Assembly: GCA_942491885.1 (NCBI GenBank) | Contig: CALOCQ010000008.1 | Coordinates: 248,001 to 312,000 of the forward strand | Source: CALBPI01 sp942491885 | GTDB taxonomy: Bacteria; Pseudomonadota; Gammaproteobacteria; Steroidobacterales; Woeseiaceae | DNA: 64,000 nucleotides | Reading direction: 5' to 3' | In this document: piece after piece, positions 50,485 to 59,486 of the stretch | Layout: every line of letters begins with the position of its first letter | Position numbering within the stretch: the stretch's first letter is position 1 | The notes under the pieces: model-generated | What the model saw: the letters and a program-made list of their open reading frames with translations, nothing else | The model's database searches: none | Told to the model about the DNA's origin: nothing | Program-made: the position numbers and the translations under genes

Positions 50485-51666
50485 ATGGTTAAACCTGCAA
50501 TACTTGCGCTCGCCGATGGCACCGTATTCCGCGGTCTTTCATGCGGTGCCGATGGTCATACGGTCGGTGAAGTCGTGTTCAATACGGCGATGACCGGTTA
50601 TCAGGAGATCCTGACCGACCCTTCCTACTGCCAGCAAATTGTCACGCTGACCTATCCGCATATCGGCAACACCGGCACCAACAGTGACGATTTCGAATCG
50701 TCGCAGGTGCACGCAGCCGGGCTGGTGATTCGCGACCGCTCCATTGTGACTTCCAGCTGGCGCAGCGAGCACAATCTTGCAGACTTCTTGCGGCGCGCAG
50801 GCACGGTCGCGATATGCGATCTGGATACACGCCAGTTGACCCGCCACATCCGCGAACATGGTGCGCAACAAGGTTGCATCATGGCGGCGGAAGAGGGCAC
50901 CAGCACCAGTGAGCTGGTTGAAAAGGCGATCGCCGCTGCCAAGGCTGCGCCCGGCCTTGCCGGCAGGGATCTCGCCAAAGTGGTGTCCACGACGATGCCT
51001 TACCAATGGGCGCAGGGCGAGTCCTGGGAAGAGGTGGAAAAAGTGGTAACACGGCGGATTGCGCCGATTCACGTCGTCGCCTACGATTTTGGTATCAAGC
51101 GCAATATTCTACGGTTGCTCGTCGAGCATGATTGCCGGGTCACCGTCGTGCCGGCCACCACCTCATTCGATGAGGTTATGGCGCTTAAGCCGGACGGTAT
51201 TTTCCTGTCCAACGGTCCGGGTGATCCCGAGCCATGCGTCTACGCGGTTGAGGCCATTCAGGCATTGCTCGAGACGCGCATACCGATATTCGGTATTTGC
51301 CTGGGCCACCAGCTGCTGGCGCTTGCCGCCGGCGCCAAGACGGTAAAAATGAAGTTCGGCCACCATGGTGCCAACCACCCGGTGCAGGATCTTGAGACCG
51401 GCAAGGTGATGATCACGAGCCAGAACCACGGCTTCGCGGTCGACGAGACTTCCCTGCCTGACGATCTTGTTGCAACACATCGTTCGTTGTTTGACGGCAC
51501 GCTGCAGGGCATCGCCCACAAAAGTGCACCGGCATTTTCCTTTCAGGGCCACCCGGAAGCGAGCCCGGGCCCGCATGACGTGCGACACCTTTTCTTTCAG
51601 TTCTCACAAATGATCGTCAACCACATCCGCGCGAACGACGAGCAGCGTGCGGCATCAGTCGATTGA
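50485..51666 (+). CDS. carA: carbamoyl-phosphate synthase small subunit
   Basis: CarA releases ammonia from glutamine and channels it to CarB for carbamoyl phosphate, a precursor of arginine and pyrimidines. The start at ATG 50485 has AGAGGT upstream; the product has 393 residues. N-terminal motifs are VGEVVFNTAMTGYQEILTDPSY and LVIRDRSIV. The C-terminal glutaminase has the nucleophile Cys in FGICLGHQLLALA and His-Glu in FQGHPEASPGPHD. carB follows 42 bases later. Confidence 0.97.
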   Translation: MVKPAILALADGTVFRGLSCGADGHTVGEVVFNTAMTGYQEILTDPSYCQQIVTLTYPHIGNTGTNSDDFESSQVHAAGLVIRDRSIVTSSWRSEHNLADFLRRAGTVAICDLDTRQLTRHIREHGAQQGCIMAAEEGTSTSELVEKAIAAAKAAPGLAGRDLAKVVSTTMPYQWAQGESWEEVEKVVTRRIAPIHVVAYDFGIKRNILRLLVEHDCRVTVVPATTSFDEVMALKPDGIFLSNGPGDPEPCVYAVEAIQALLETRIPIFGICLGHQLLALAAGAKTVKMKFGHHGANHPVQDLETGKVMITSQNHGFAVDETSLPDDLVATHRSLFDGTLQGIAHKSAPAFSFQGHPEASPGPHDVRHLFFQFSQMIVNHIRANDEQRAASVD

Positions 51667-51708
51667 GCAGACTTAAGCGCGCCCGTTCGGTCGCGCCGGG
51701 GAAACACC

Positions 51709-54700
51709 GTGCCTAAACGTGAAGACATAAAAAGCATTCTGATCATCGGCGCCGGTCCGATAGTGATCGGCCAGGCGTGCGAGTTCGACTACTCCGGTGC
51801 GCAGGCGTGCAAGGCGCTGCGCGAGGAGGGTTATCGGGTCATCCTGATTAACTCGAATCCCGCGACGATCATGACTGATCCGGAGATGGCAGATGCTGTG
51901 TATATCGAGCCGGTGCATTGGACGGCGGTCGCCAAGATTATCGAAAAGGAACGCCCGGATGCGATCCTGCCGACAATGGGCGGACAGACCGCGTTGAACT
52001 GTGCGTTGGACCTCGTGCGCGAAGGCATCCTCGAGAAATACAACGTAGAAATGATCGCCGCATCCCGCGAAGCGATCGATATGGCCGAGGATCGCGAGCA
52101 GTTCAAGCGCGCTATGGATGAGATCGGTCTCGAGTCGCCGCGCGCCTCCGTTGCGCATGATCTGCCGAGTGCTTTTGAGGTGCAAAAGGACATTGGCTAT
52201 CCGGCCATTATTCGCCCGTCCTTTACGATGGGTGGCAGTGGCGGCGGGATTGCCTACAACCGCGAAGAGTTCGAGGAGATCGTTGCCAACGGTCTGGAAA
52301 TGTCACCGACCACCGAGGTATTGATTGAAGAGTCAATCATCGGCTGGAAAGAATACGAAATGGAGGTCGTTCGCGATAAGGCCGACAACTGCATCATCAT
52401 CTGTTCGATCGAGAACGTTGACGCGATGGGTGTGCACACCGGTGACTCGATTACCGTGGCGCCCGCCCAGACTTTGACCGATCGCGAGTATCAACGCATG
52501 CGCAATGCTTCAATCGCCGTCTTGCGCAAGATTGGTGTTGAGACGGGTGGCTCAAACGTCCAGTTCGCGGTCAATCCGGAAGACGGCCGCATGCTGGTCA
52601 TCGAGATGAATCCGCGCGTGTCCCGATCATCGGCTCTGGCGTCTAAAGCGACCGGTTTTCCGATCGCGAAGGTGGCCGCGAAACTCGCGGTGGGCTACAC
52701 GCTGGATGAGCTGGCGAATGATATTACCGGCGGACTTACGCCGGCGTCGTTCGAGCCGACGATCGACTATGTCGTGACCAAAGTGCCGCGCTTCACGTTC
52801 GAGAAATTCCCGGGAGCCGACATTCGGTTGACGACGTCAATGAAGTCGATCGGTGAGGTGATGGCCATCGGCCGTACGTTCCAGGAATCGTTGCAAAAGG
52901 CATTGCGCGGTCTTGAGACCGACCTGAGTGGACTGGACCGTCAATTACCCAGCGGACTGGATGAAGAAACCTGTCGTGACCTGGTCGAGTCGGAGATTCG
53001 CCAGCCGAGCGCAAATCGCCTGTTGTGGGTTGCCGATGCCTTTCGGCTCGGCCTGTCGATTGACCGGGTTAACAAGCTGTCCGGTATTGACCCCTGGTTT
53101 CTTGGCCAGATACTTGACCTCGTGCGTGTCGAGTCCGGCATTCGTGCACTCGGCGACAGTGCATTCAAGCCGGCAAACCTGCGCGAGCTGAAAAGGCGGG
53201 GCTTCTCTGACGCGCGCATCGCCAAGTTAAGCGGGCGCAGCGAGCCAGAGGTGCGCAAGGCGCGAATCGACGCCGGTATCCTGCCTGTATACAAGCGCGT
53301 TGATACCTGCGCGGCGGAGTTCGATACGGACACCGCATATCTCTACTCAACCTATGAGCAATACTGCGAGGCGCAACCAACGGATCGCAAGAAAGTGATG
53401 ATTCTCGGTGGTGGCCCGAACCGCATCGGTCAGGGCATCGAGTTCGATTACTGTTGCGTGCATGCGTCGCTTGCGCTGCGCGAAGCGGGCTTCGAAACCA
53501 TCATGGTCAATTGCAATCCGGAAACCGTATCGACCGATTACGACACCTCCGATCGGCTGTATTTTGAGCCACTGACATTCGAAGACGTCATGAGTATCGT
53601 CGACCTCGAAAAACCGGTCGGTGTCATTGTGCAGTTCGGTGGGCAGACGCCACTGAAGCTTGCCGAGTCGCTGGCCGAGGCCGGGGCGCCGATCATTGGC
53701 ACGTCGCCCGACTCGATCGATCTGGCGGAAGACCGCGAGCGTTTTCAACGCATCATCGAAGAGCTTGAACTCAAGCAGCCGCCAAACCGTATTGCGCGTA
53801 CCGAAGAGGAAGCCGTGGAAGCGGCGGCCAGCGTCGGTTACCCGCTCGTCGTCCGGCCGTCTTACGTGCTTGGCGGGCGCGCGATGGAGATTGTTTATAA
53901 CGACGATGAGTTGCGCGGCTACATGAAAGAGGCGGTTGCCGTTTCCAACGACAGCCCGATCCTGCTGGACAGTTTTCTTGATCAGGCGATTGAGGTGGAT
54001 GTTGATATCGTTTGCGATGGCGACGCCATTCTGGTCGGCGGCGTGATGCAGCATATCGAGCAGGCCGGTGTGCATTCCGGTGACTCGGGTTGCGTGCTGC
54101 CGCCGTTTTCGCTGACCGATGAGGTGCAGCAGGAAATGATCGCGCAGGTAACCCGTCTCGCCAAAGCATTAAATGTTGTCGGTTTGATGAACACCCAGTT
54201 CGCCATTCAGGGTGACAATATATTTCTGTTGGAAGTAAACCCGCGAGCCTCGCGCACCGTGCCGTTTGTGTCCAAGGCGACCGGTGTGCCGCTGGCCAAG
54301 ATTGCGGCGCGCGTTATGGCGGGTGAAACACTTGAGCAACTCGGCTTCACCAGGCAGGTCGTGCCCGGCTTCTATTCGGTGAAGGAGTCCGTGTTCCCGT
54401 TCAAGCGCTTCCCGCAATCCGACCCAATCCTTGGTCCTGAGATGAAATCTACCGGTGAGGTCATGGGTACCGGCAAATCATTCGGCGAGGCCTACGCGAA
54501 AGCGCAGCTGGCTTCGGGTGTAACGTTGCCGCGTGGCGGTACGGTGATTTTGTCAGTGCGCGACCGGGACAAACCGGATGCCATCGAATTGGCGGGCATG
54601 CTGATTGAGTTGGGTTTTGATATCGTAGCGACCCACGGCACCGCAACAGCGTTGGCCGAGGCCGGCGTTGCCTGTCGTCGCGCGAACAAAGTTAGCGAAG

Positions 54701-54936
54701 GGCGCCCGCACCTCGTCGATATGATCAAAGATGGCGAGATTTCCTTGATCATCAATACGACGGAAGGTAAGAAGGCGATTCGCGACTCGCAGACGATCAG
54801 AGGCGAGGCGGTCGCGCGCGCGGTGACCTATTACACAACGTTGTCTGCAGCGCGTGCGACGTGCGTGGCCATGCAACACATCAGTGAAGACGGCGTAAAC
54901 TGTCTACAGGATCTGCACGCGTCCGTGGCCGCGTAG
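51709..54936 (+). CDS. carB: carbamoyl-phosphate synthase large subunit
   Basis: CarB makes carbamoyl phosphate from bicarbonate, ammonia and two ATP. It starts at GTG 51709 and has 1075 residues, the normal length. Two homologous ATP-grasp halves are seen: the first begins ILIIGAGPIVIGQACEFDYSG and has RPSFTMGGSGGGIAYN; the second begins VMILGGGPNRIGQGIEFDYC and has RPSYVLGGRAMEIVYND. The last 130 residues form the allosteric MGS-like domain with ELGFDIVATHGTATAL. Channel-forming residues lie between the halves. Confidence 0.98.
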   Translation: MPKREDIKSILIIGAGPIVIGQACEFDYSGAQACKALREEGYRVILINSNPATIMTDPEMADAVYIEPVHWTAVAKIIEKERPDAILPTMGGQTALNCALDLVREGILEKYNVEMIAASREAIDMAEDREQFKRAMDEIGLESPRASVAHDLPSAFEVQKDIGYPAIIRPSFTMGGSGGGIAYNREEFEEIVANGLEMSPTTEVLIEESIIGWKEYEMEVVRDKADNCIIICSIENVDAMGVHTGDSITVAPAQTLTDREYQRMRNASIAVLRKIGVETGGSNVQFAVNPEDGRMLVIEMNPRVSRSSALASKATGFPIAKVAAKLAVGYTLDELANDITGGLTPASFEPTIDYVVTKVPRFTFEKFPGADIRLTTSMKSIGEVMAIGRTFQESLQKALRGLETDLSGLDRQLPSGLDEETCRDLVESEIRQPSANRLLWVADAFRLGLSIDRVNKLSGIDPWFLGQILDLVRVESGIRALGDSAFKPANLRELKRRGFSDARIAKLSGRSEPEVRKARIDAGILPVYKRVDTCAAEFDTDTAYLYSTYEQYCEAQPTDRKKVMILGGGPNRIGQGIEFDYCCVHASLALREAGFETIMVNCNPETVSTDYDTSDRLYFEPLTFEDVMSIVDLEKPVGVIVQFGGQTPLKLAESLAEAGAPIIGTSPDSIDLAEDRERFQRIIEELELKQPPNRIARTEEEAVEAAASVGYPLVVRPSYVLGGRAMEIVYNDDELRGYMKEAVAVSNDSPILLDSFLDQAIEVDVDIVCDGDAILVGGVMQHIEQAGVHSGDSGCVLPPFSLTDEVQQEMIAQVTRLAKALNVVGLMNTQFAIQGDNIFLLEVNPRASRTVPFVSKATGVPLAKIAARVMAGETLEQLGFTRQVVPGFYSVKESVFPFKRFPQSDPILGPEMKSTGEVMGTGKSFGEAYAKAQLASGVTLPRGGTVILSVRDRDKPDAIELAGMLIELGFDIVATHGTATALAEAGVACRRANKVSEGRPHLVDMIKDGEISLIINTTEGKKAIRDSQTIRGEAVARAVTYYTTLSAARATCVAMQHISEDGVNCLQDLHASVAA

Positions 54937-54982
54937 CAACGTGTCGCACGCGTGGCGACACTCAAGTATTTAAGGATTAGAG

Positions 54983-55459
54983 ATGAATAAAGTGCCATTG
55001 ACTGCCCGCGGCGCGGAGCAGTTGAAAGCGGAGTTGAAGCAGCTGAAGTCTGTGGACCGCCCGCGAATCATTCAGGCGATCGCCGAGGCCCGCGAGCACG
55101 GCGATTTGAAAGAAAACGCCGAGTACCATGCCGCGAAAGAGCAGCAAAGCTTCGCTGAAGGTCGCATTCAGGAAATCGAAGGCAAGCTCTCGAATGCGCA
55201 GGTTATCGACGTTACCGCACTCAAGCCGACCGGCAAGGTCGTGTTTGGCGCCACGGTCGAGCTGCTGGAGCTCGAGAGCGAGGCGCAAACGGTCTATCAG
55301 ATCGTTGGGGAAGATGAGGCGGACATAAAGTCCGGTCGCATTTCAATTTCGTCGCCGATCGCGCGTGCCATGATTGGCAAGAGCGAGGGCGACGAGGTTA
55401 CTGTTGTAGCGCCGGCCGGCACGAAGGACTATGAAATTGTCGAGGTGCGCTACGAGTAG
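54983..55459 (+). CDS. greA: transcription elongation factor GreA
   Basis: GreA rescues backtracked RNA polymerase by stimulating transcript cleavage. The 158-residue protein has the N-terminal coiled-coil hairpin with the two acidic tip residues in KENAEYHAAKEQQSFAEGRI and the C-terminal FKBP-like domain (VFGATVELLELESEAQTVYQIVGEDEADIKSGRISISSPIARAMIGKSEGDEV). The gap to carB is 46 bases, so cotranscription is possible. It is convergent with yhbY, ten bases apart. Confidence 0.97.
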   Translation: MNKVPLTARGAEQLKAELKQLKSVDRPRIIQAIAEAREHGDLKENAEYHAAKEQQSFAEGRIQEIEGKLSNAQVIDVTALKPTGKVVFGATVELLELESEAQTVYQIVGEDEADIKSGRISISSPIARAMIGKSEGDEVTVVAPAGTKDYEIVEVRYE

Positions 55460-55468
55460 CGCTCGCGG

Positions 55469-55768
55469 CTAGCGACTGCCAAGAACGATCTTGGGGGTTT
55501 TGTGATTACGCCGGAATAACAACGCTGTGTTGCCGGTTCGTTGCACCAGTTGCGCGTCGGTTTGAGCGCAGATCGTATCGATCAACGCGTCACGCGCATC
55601 GCGCTCACCGTAGCGCACGCTGAGTTTGATCAGTTCGTGAAATTTAAGTGCGTTTTCGATTTCCGCCGCGACGGTTTCGGACAAACCCTTGTCGCCTATC
55701 ATGACGACGGGGTTGAGTTTATGGCCGAGTCCACGCAAGGTTTTTCTCTGCCGTTCGGTGAGTGTCAT
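55469..55768 (-). CDS. yhbY: CRM-domain ribosome-assembly RNA-binding protein YhbY
   Basis: YhbY is a small CRM-domain protein associated with 50S ribosome precursors. From ATG 55768 it has 99 residues: TERQRKTLRGLGHKLNPVVMIGDKGLSETVAAEIENALKFHELIKLSVRYG, with the GxxG loop GDKG, and a C-terminal TGNTALLFRR strand. The longer open frame overlaps rlmE antisense and lacks protein character. It is divergent from rlmE with 75 bases between, the arrangement seen in E. coli. Confidence 0.94.
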   Translation of the reverse strand: MTLTERQRKTLRGLGHKLNPVVMIGDKGLSETVAAEIENALKFHELIKLSVRYGERDARDALIDTICAQTDAQLVQRTGNTALLFRRNHKTPKIVLGSR

Positions 55769-55843
55769 TAGGGTACCCAGAATTATGCCAGCGGCGATTA
55801 TCATTGATATGAGCGAGACAGTCATCTTTGCGAGCCACGATTC

Positions 55844-56470
55844 ATGAGCGGTCCGCGCCGTTCGAGTGGTAGCTGGCGCGCGCGTCAGGAGCGCGACCCC
55901 TGGGTTCAGCGTGCGCGTGCAGAGGGTTTTCGCTCGCGTGCAGTGTTCAAGCTCGAAGAAATCGTCACACCGGCAAAATTGCTCAAGCCGGGCATGCTGG
56001 CGGTCGATCTGGGTGCTGCGCCCGGCGGCTGGAGTCAATACATAGGCCGCGCGTTGCGCGAAAACGCTGAGATCTATGCGCTGGATTTGCTCGAAATGGA
56101 CAGTTTGCCGGGTGTGACCTTCATTCAGGGCGATTTTCGCGAGGAATCCGTGCTCGAAACACTGAAAAGCTATCTTGATGGCCGTCGGGTTGACCTTGTA
56201 ATGAGTGACATGGCACCCAATATTAGTGGGGTGAAAGCGGTAGATCAGCCGCGTGCAATGTATCTGGCTGAACTGGCGCTCGCGCTGGCGGGGGAGGTAA
56301 TCTCGCCCAAGGGCGCGTTCATCTGCAAGGTATTTCAGGGTGAGGGCTTTGACGAATATGTCAAAGAACTTAGACGGCAATTTGGCAGCGTCAAAATTCG
56401 CAAGCCAAAAGCATCGCGGCCCAGCAGTACTGAGGTGTACGTGCTGGCCAGAAACTATCGCTTAGTGTAG
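55844..56470 (+). CDS. rlmE: 23S rRNA (uridine-2'-O-) methyltransferase RlmE
   Basis: RlmE (FtsJ/RrmJ) methylates U2552 of 23S rRNA using S-adenosylmethionine. The 208-residue protein has SRAVFKLEEI with the catalytic Lys, the SAM motif VDLGAAPGGWSQYIG, the catalytic Asp in LVMSDMAPNISG and the second Lys in FICKVFQGEGFDEY. In E. coli it forms a heat-shock operon with ftsH; here ftsH follows 141 bases later. No sigma-32-like promoter was recognised in front of it. Confidence 0.96.
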   Translation: MSGPRRSSGSWRARQERDPWVQRARAEGFRSRAVFKLEEIVTPAKLLKPGMLAVDLGAAPGGWSQYIGRALRENAEIYALDLLEMDSLPGVTFIQGDFREESVLETLKSYLDGRRVDLVMSDMAPNISGVKAVDQPRAMYLAELALALAGEVISPKGAFICKVFQGEGFDEYVKELRRQFGSVKIRKPKASRPSSTEVYVLARNYRLV

Positions 56471-56611
56471 TGTCTGAGACGGTAAACAGGGCGACGAACA
56501 CGCGCTGTCCGCCGGTTTTGAAGACAAGCCACCGGGCAACAAACCGGTCATAAATCCCCAGGTATGGAGTAGGCAGTGAGCTGCCCACGTACCGTAACAG
56601 TGAGGCGTTCC

Positions 56612-58543
56612 GTGAACGATTCAGCCAAGAATATTTTGATTTTCATCGCCATCGTGCTCGTACTGCTGACAGTGGTGCAGAGCTTTCAGCAGGGTGGCGT
56701 CAACGGTGTGACCACCGAGAAGTACTCACAATTCCTCAATCGTATCGATGACGGCATGATTGATAACGTTGTTTTCGACGGGTCTTCTATCCGCTACACG
56801 ACCAGCGGCGGTGGCCGTTACATAGCCTACAATCCGGAAACGGATACCTCGGCGCTGATCGGCGACCTGAAGCAGCGCGGTGTATCGTTTGAGATGCCGC
56901 AACCGAAAGAGCCGAATTTACTCGTGAGCTTGTTTATCAGCTCCTTCCCGATCCTGTTGTTGATTGGCGTGTGGGTCTATTTCATGCGTCAGATGCAGGG
57001 TGGCGGCGCGGGTGGCCGCGGCGCGATGTCGTTCGGTAAGAGTAAAGCGCGTTTACTTGGCGAAGATCAGGTCGGCGTTACGTTTGCCGACGTTGCCGGC
57101 GTCGAAGAGGCCAAAGAGGAAGTCGTCGAGATCGTCGATTTCCTCAAGGACCCGAGCAAGTTCCAGCGCCTCGGCGGCAAGATTCCCAAAGGCGTGCTGA
57201 TGGTCGGCTCGCCGGGTACCGGTAAGACGCTGCTGGCGCGTGCGATCGCCGGCGAGGCCAAGGTGCCGTTCTTCACCATTTCCGGTTCGGACTTCGTCGA
57301 GATGTTCGTCGGTGTCGGTGCGTCGCGCGTGCGCGACATGTTTGAGCAGGCGAAAAAGCATGCGCCTTGCATCATTTTCATCGATGAAATCGACGCCGTA
57401 GGCCGCCATCGTGGCGCGGGTCTCGGCGGTGGTCATGACGAGCGTGAGCAGACGCTGAACCAATTGCTGGTCGAAATGGACGGGTTCGAAGGCAACGAAG
57501 GCATCATCGTCATCGCGGCGACGAACCGCCCTGATGTGCTCGATCCCGCGCTGCTGCGTCCGGGTCGTTTTGACCGACAGGTCGTCGTGCCCCTGCCCGA
57601 CGTTCGCGGTCGCGAGCAAATCCTTCGCGTGCACATGCGTAAAGTACCTATCGGCGATGACGTCCGTCCGGGAATTATTGCACGTGGCACGCCCGGTTTT
57701 TCCGGGGCTGACCTTGCGAACCTGGTTAACGAGGCCGCCTTGTTCGCGGCGCGTGCGAATCGCCGCACCGTGAGCATGGACGAGTTCGAGAAGGCTAAGG
57801 ACAAGATCATGATGGGGGCCGAGCGCCGCTCTATGGTCATGAGCGAAGATGAGAAAAAGCTCACCGCCTACCACGAGGCCGGTCACGCGATCGTCGGGCT
57901 TAGCGTTCCGGATCACGATCCGGTCTACAAAGTCTCGATCATTCCGCGTGGTCGCGCGCTGGGCGTCACGATGTTCCTGCCGGAAGAGGATCGCTACAGC
58001 TACTCCAAGCAACGCCTGAACAGCCAGATTTCCAGCCTGTTCGGTGGCCGTCTGGCCGAAGAGATTATCTTCGGCGCTGACAGTGTCACTACCGGCGCAT
58101 CAAATGACATTGAGCGTGCGACCGACATCGCGCGCAACATGGTCACCAAATGGGGTTTGTCGGATCGTCTTGGCCCGCTGAGCTACAGCGAGGAAGAGGG
58201 CGAGGTGTTCCTGGGTCGTTCAATGACACAGACCAAGCAAGTGTCTGACGTTACCGTGCATGCGATCGACGAAGAGGTTCGCAGCATTATTGATAAGAAC
58301 TACCAACGCGCTGAGACCATTCTTCGCGACAGCATGGAAAAACTGCATGTCATGGCGCAGGCGTTGATCAAATATGAAACGATCGATCAGAGCCAGATCG
58401 CTGACATTATGGAAGGACGCGAGCCGCGCCCGCCGGCTGACTGGACTGATGGTGGTGGCGAGCCGCCGACAGGTTTGGCCGCCAGCGACGATAAAGACAA
58501 GCCAGAGGGCACGATCGGTGGCCCGGCTGGCCAGTCCGGCTAG
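56612..58543 (+). CDS. ftsH: ATP-dependent zinc metalloprotease FtsH
   Basis: FtsH is a membrane-anchored AAA+ protease that degrades sigma-32, LpxC and damaged membrane proteins. I choose GTG 56612 (GAGG upstream), giving the family-like N-terminus NDSAKNILIFIAIVLVLLTVV; GTG 56576, also with a GGAG site, would add twelve basic residues. Two membrane helices (residues 6-25 and 100-122) flank a periplasmic domain. The AAA+ module has Walker A GSPGTGKT, Walker B IIFIDEID and the arginine-rich RPGRFDRQV; the protease domain has HEAGH. The C-terminus is Gly/Pro-rich. About 643 residues. Confidence 0.97.
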   Translation: MNDSAKNILIFIAIVLVLLTVVQSFQQGGVNGVTTEKYSQFLNRIDDGMIDNVVFDGSSIRYTTSGGGRYIAYNPETDTSALIGDLKQRGVSFEMPQPKEPNLLVSLFISSFPILLLIGVWVYFMRQMQGGGAGGRGAMSFGKSKARLLGEDQVGVTFADVAGVEEAKEEVVEIVDFLKDPSKFQRLGGKIPKGVLMVGSPGTGKTLLARAIAGEAKVPFFTISGSDFVEMFVGVGASRVRDMFEQAKKHAPCIIFIDEIDAVGRHRGAGLGGGHDEREQTLNQLLVEMDGFEGNEGIIVIAATNRPDVLDPALLRPGRFDRQVVVPLPDVRGREQILRVHMRKVPIGDDVRPGIIARGTPGFSGADLANLVNEAALFAARANRRTVSMDEFEKAKDKIMMGAERRSMVMSEDEKKLTAYHEAGHAIVGLSVPDHDPVYKVSIIPRGRALGVTMFLPEEDRYSYSKQRLNSQISSLFGGRLAEEIIFGADSVTTGASNDIERATDIARNMVTKWGLSDRLGPLSYSEEEGEVFLGRSMTQTKQVSDVTVHAIDEEVRSIIDKNYQRAETILRDSMEKLHVMAQALIKYETIDQSQIADIMEGREPRPPADWTDGGGEPPTGLAASDDKDKPEGTIGGPAGQSG

Positions 58544-58570
58544 GCGACCGTCGCAATCATGTGCTTGAAG

Positions 58571-58603
58571 AACGGCAACCCACGCGGTTGCCGTTTTTTT
58601 TGA
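58571..58603 (+). terminator. Rho-independent terminator between ftsH and folP
   Basis: AACGGCAACC, loop CACGC and GGTTGCCGTT form a ten-pair stem followed by eight T in all. The T-run ends four bases before the folP ATG, so folP has almost no leader of its own if transcription reads through. Confidence 0.92.
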
Positions 58604-58604
58604 G

Positions 58605-59474
58605 ATGACAATGACATCAGCAAATCAACATTTCCGCTTGCGATTCGGCAGCGATGTCAGGGTTTTTGAAGCGCCTGCAATTATGGGCGTACTCAATGTA
58701 ACGCCGGATTCGTTTTCCGACGGCGGGCGCTACGACACGCTTGATTCCGCGATGCGCCAGGCGCAAGCAATGACAGCCGCGGGTGCTGTGATGCTCGACA
58801 TCGGTGGTGAATCGACGCGCCCCGGTGCGCTGCCGGTTAGCGTACAACAGGAACTGGATCGCGTTGTGCCGGTGATCGAACGTCTGTCGGGCAACCCGGA
58901 TGTAGTGATCTCAATTGATACCAGCAAGCCAGAGGTAATGCGTGCAGCGGTGGATGCCGGGGCGGCCTTGATCAACGATGTGTGGGCGCTGCGCAGACCG
59001 GGTGCGCTGGAAACCGCGGCCGCGTTATCGGTGCCGGTCTGCCTGATGCACATGCAAGGCGAGCCGGGGACGATGCAGGCGACACCGCGCTACGATGATC
59101 CACTCAAAGAGGTTTCTGACTTTCTGGCCGAGCGTGCCGCACAATGCGTCGCGGCAGGCATTGCGCCGGACGCGATCATCATTGATCCCGGTTTCGGCTT
59201 TGGCAAACGGCTCGGGCACAATCTCACGCTGCTGAACGGCTTGAATACCTTGTGCGCAATGGGCTTCCCTTTGTTGGCAGGGTTATCGCGTAAATCAATG
59301 TTGGGTGAAATAACTGCCAAGCCGGTCACAAGCAGAGTCACCGGTAGTGTTATTCTCGCGTACGAGGCGGCGTCGCAGGGCGCATCAATTGTGCGCGTGC
59401 ACGATGTCGATGCGACCAATGATGCCCGACGAATCCTGCGCGCGCTGCGAGAGCATGCTTCAGACAATGATTGA
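58605..59474 (+). CDS. folP: dihydropteroate synthase
   Basis: FolP condenses p-aminobenzoate with dihydropterin pyrophosphate in folate synthesis and is the sulfonamide target. The 289-residue TIM-barrel protein has the pterin-binding IMGVLNVTPDSFSDGGRYDT, DIGGESTRPGA, IDTSKPEV, INDVWALRRPG and DPGFGFGKRLGHNLTLLNGL motifs. ATG 58605 and ATG 58611 are both possible starts; neither has a good ribosome site because a terminator ends four bases upstream. Order ftsH-folP-glmM is conserved in gammaproteobacteria. Confidence 0.96.
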   Translation: MTMTSANQHFRLRFGSDVRVFEAPAIMGVLNVTPDSFSDGGRYDTLDSAMRQAQAMTAAGAVMLDIGGESTRPGALPVSVQQELDRVVPVIERLSGNPDVVISIDTSKPEVMRAAVDAGAALINDVWALRRPGALETAAALSVPVCLMHMQGEPGTMQATPRYDDPLKEVSDFLAERAAQCVAAGIAPDAIIIDPGFGFGKRLGHNLTLLNGLNTLCAMGFPLLAGLSRKSMLGEITAKPVTSRVTGSVILAYEAASQGASIVRVHDVDATNDARRILRALREHASDND

Positions 59475-59486
59475 AAGAGAGCAACG

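Noticed and set aside
55760..56620. Sigma-32 promoter before rlmE or ftsH, as in E. coli
   Set aside because: No CTTGAA with a CCCCAT-like element at suitable spacing was seen.
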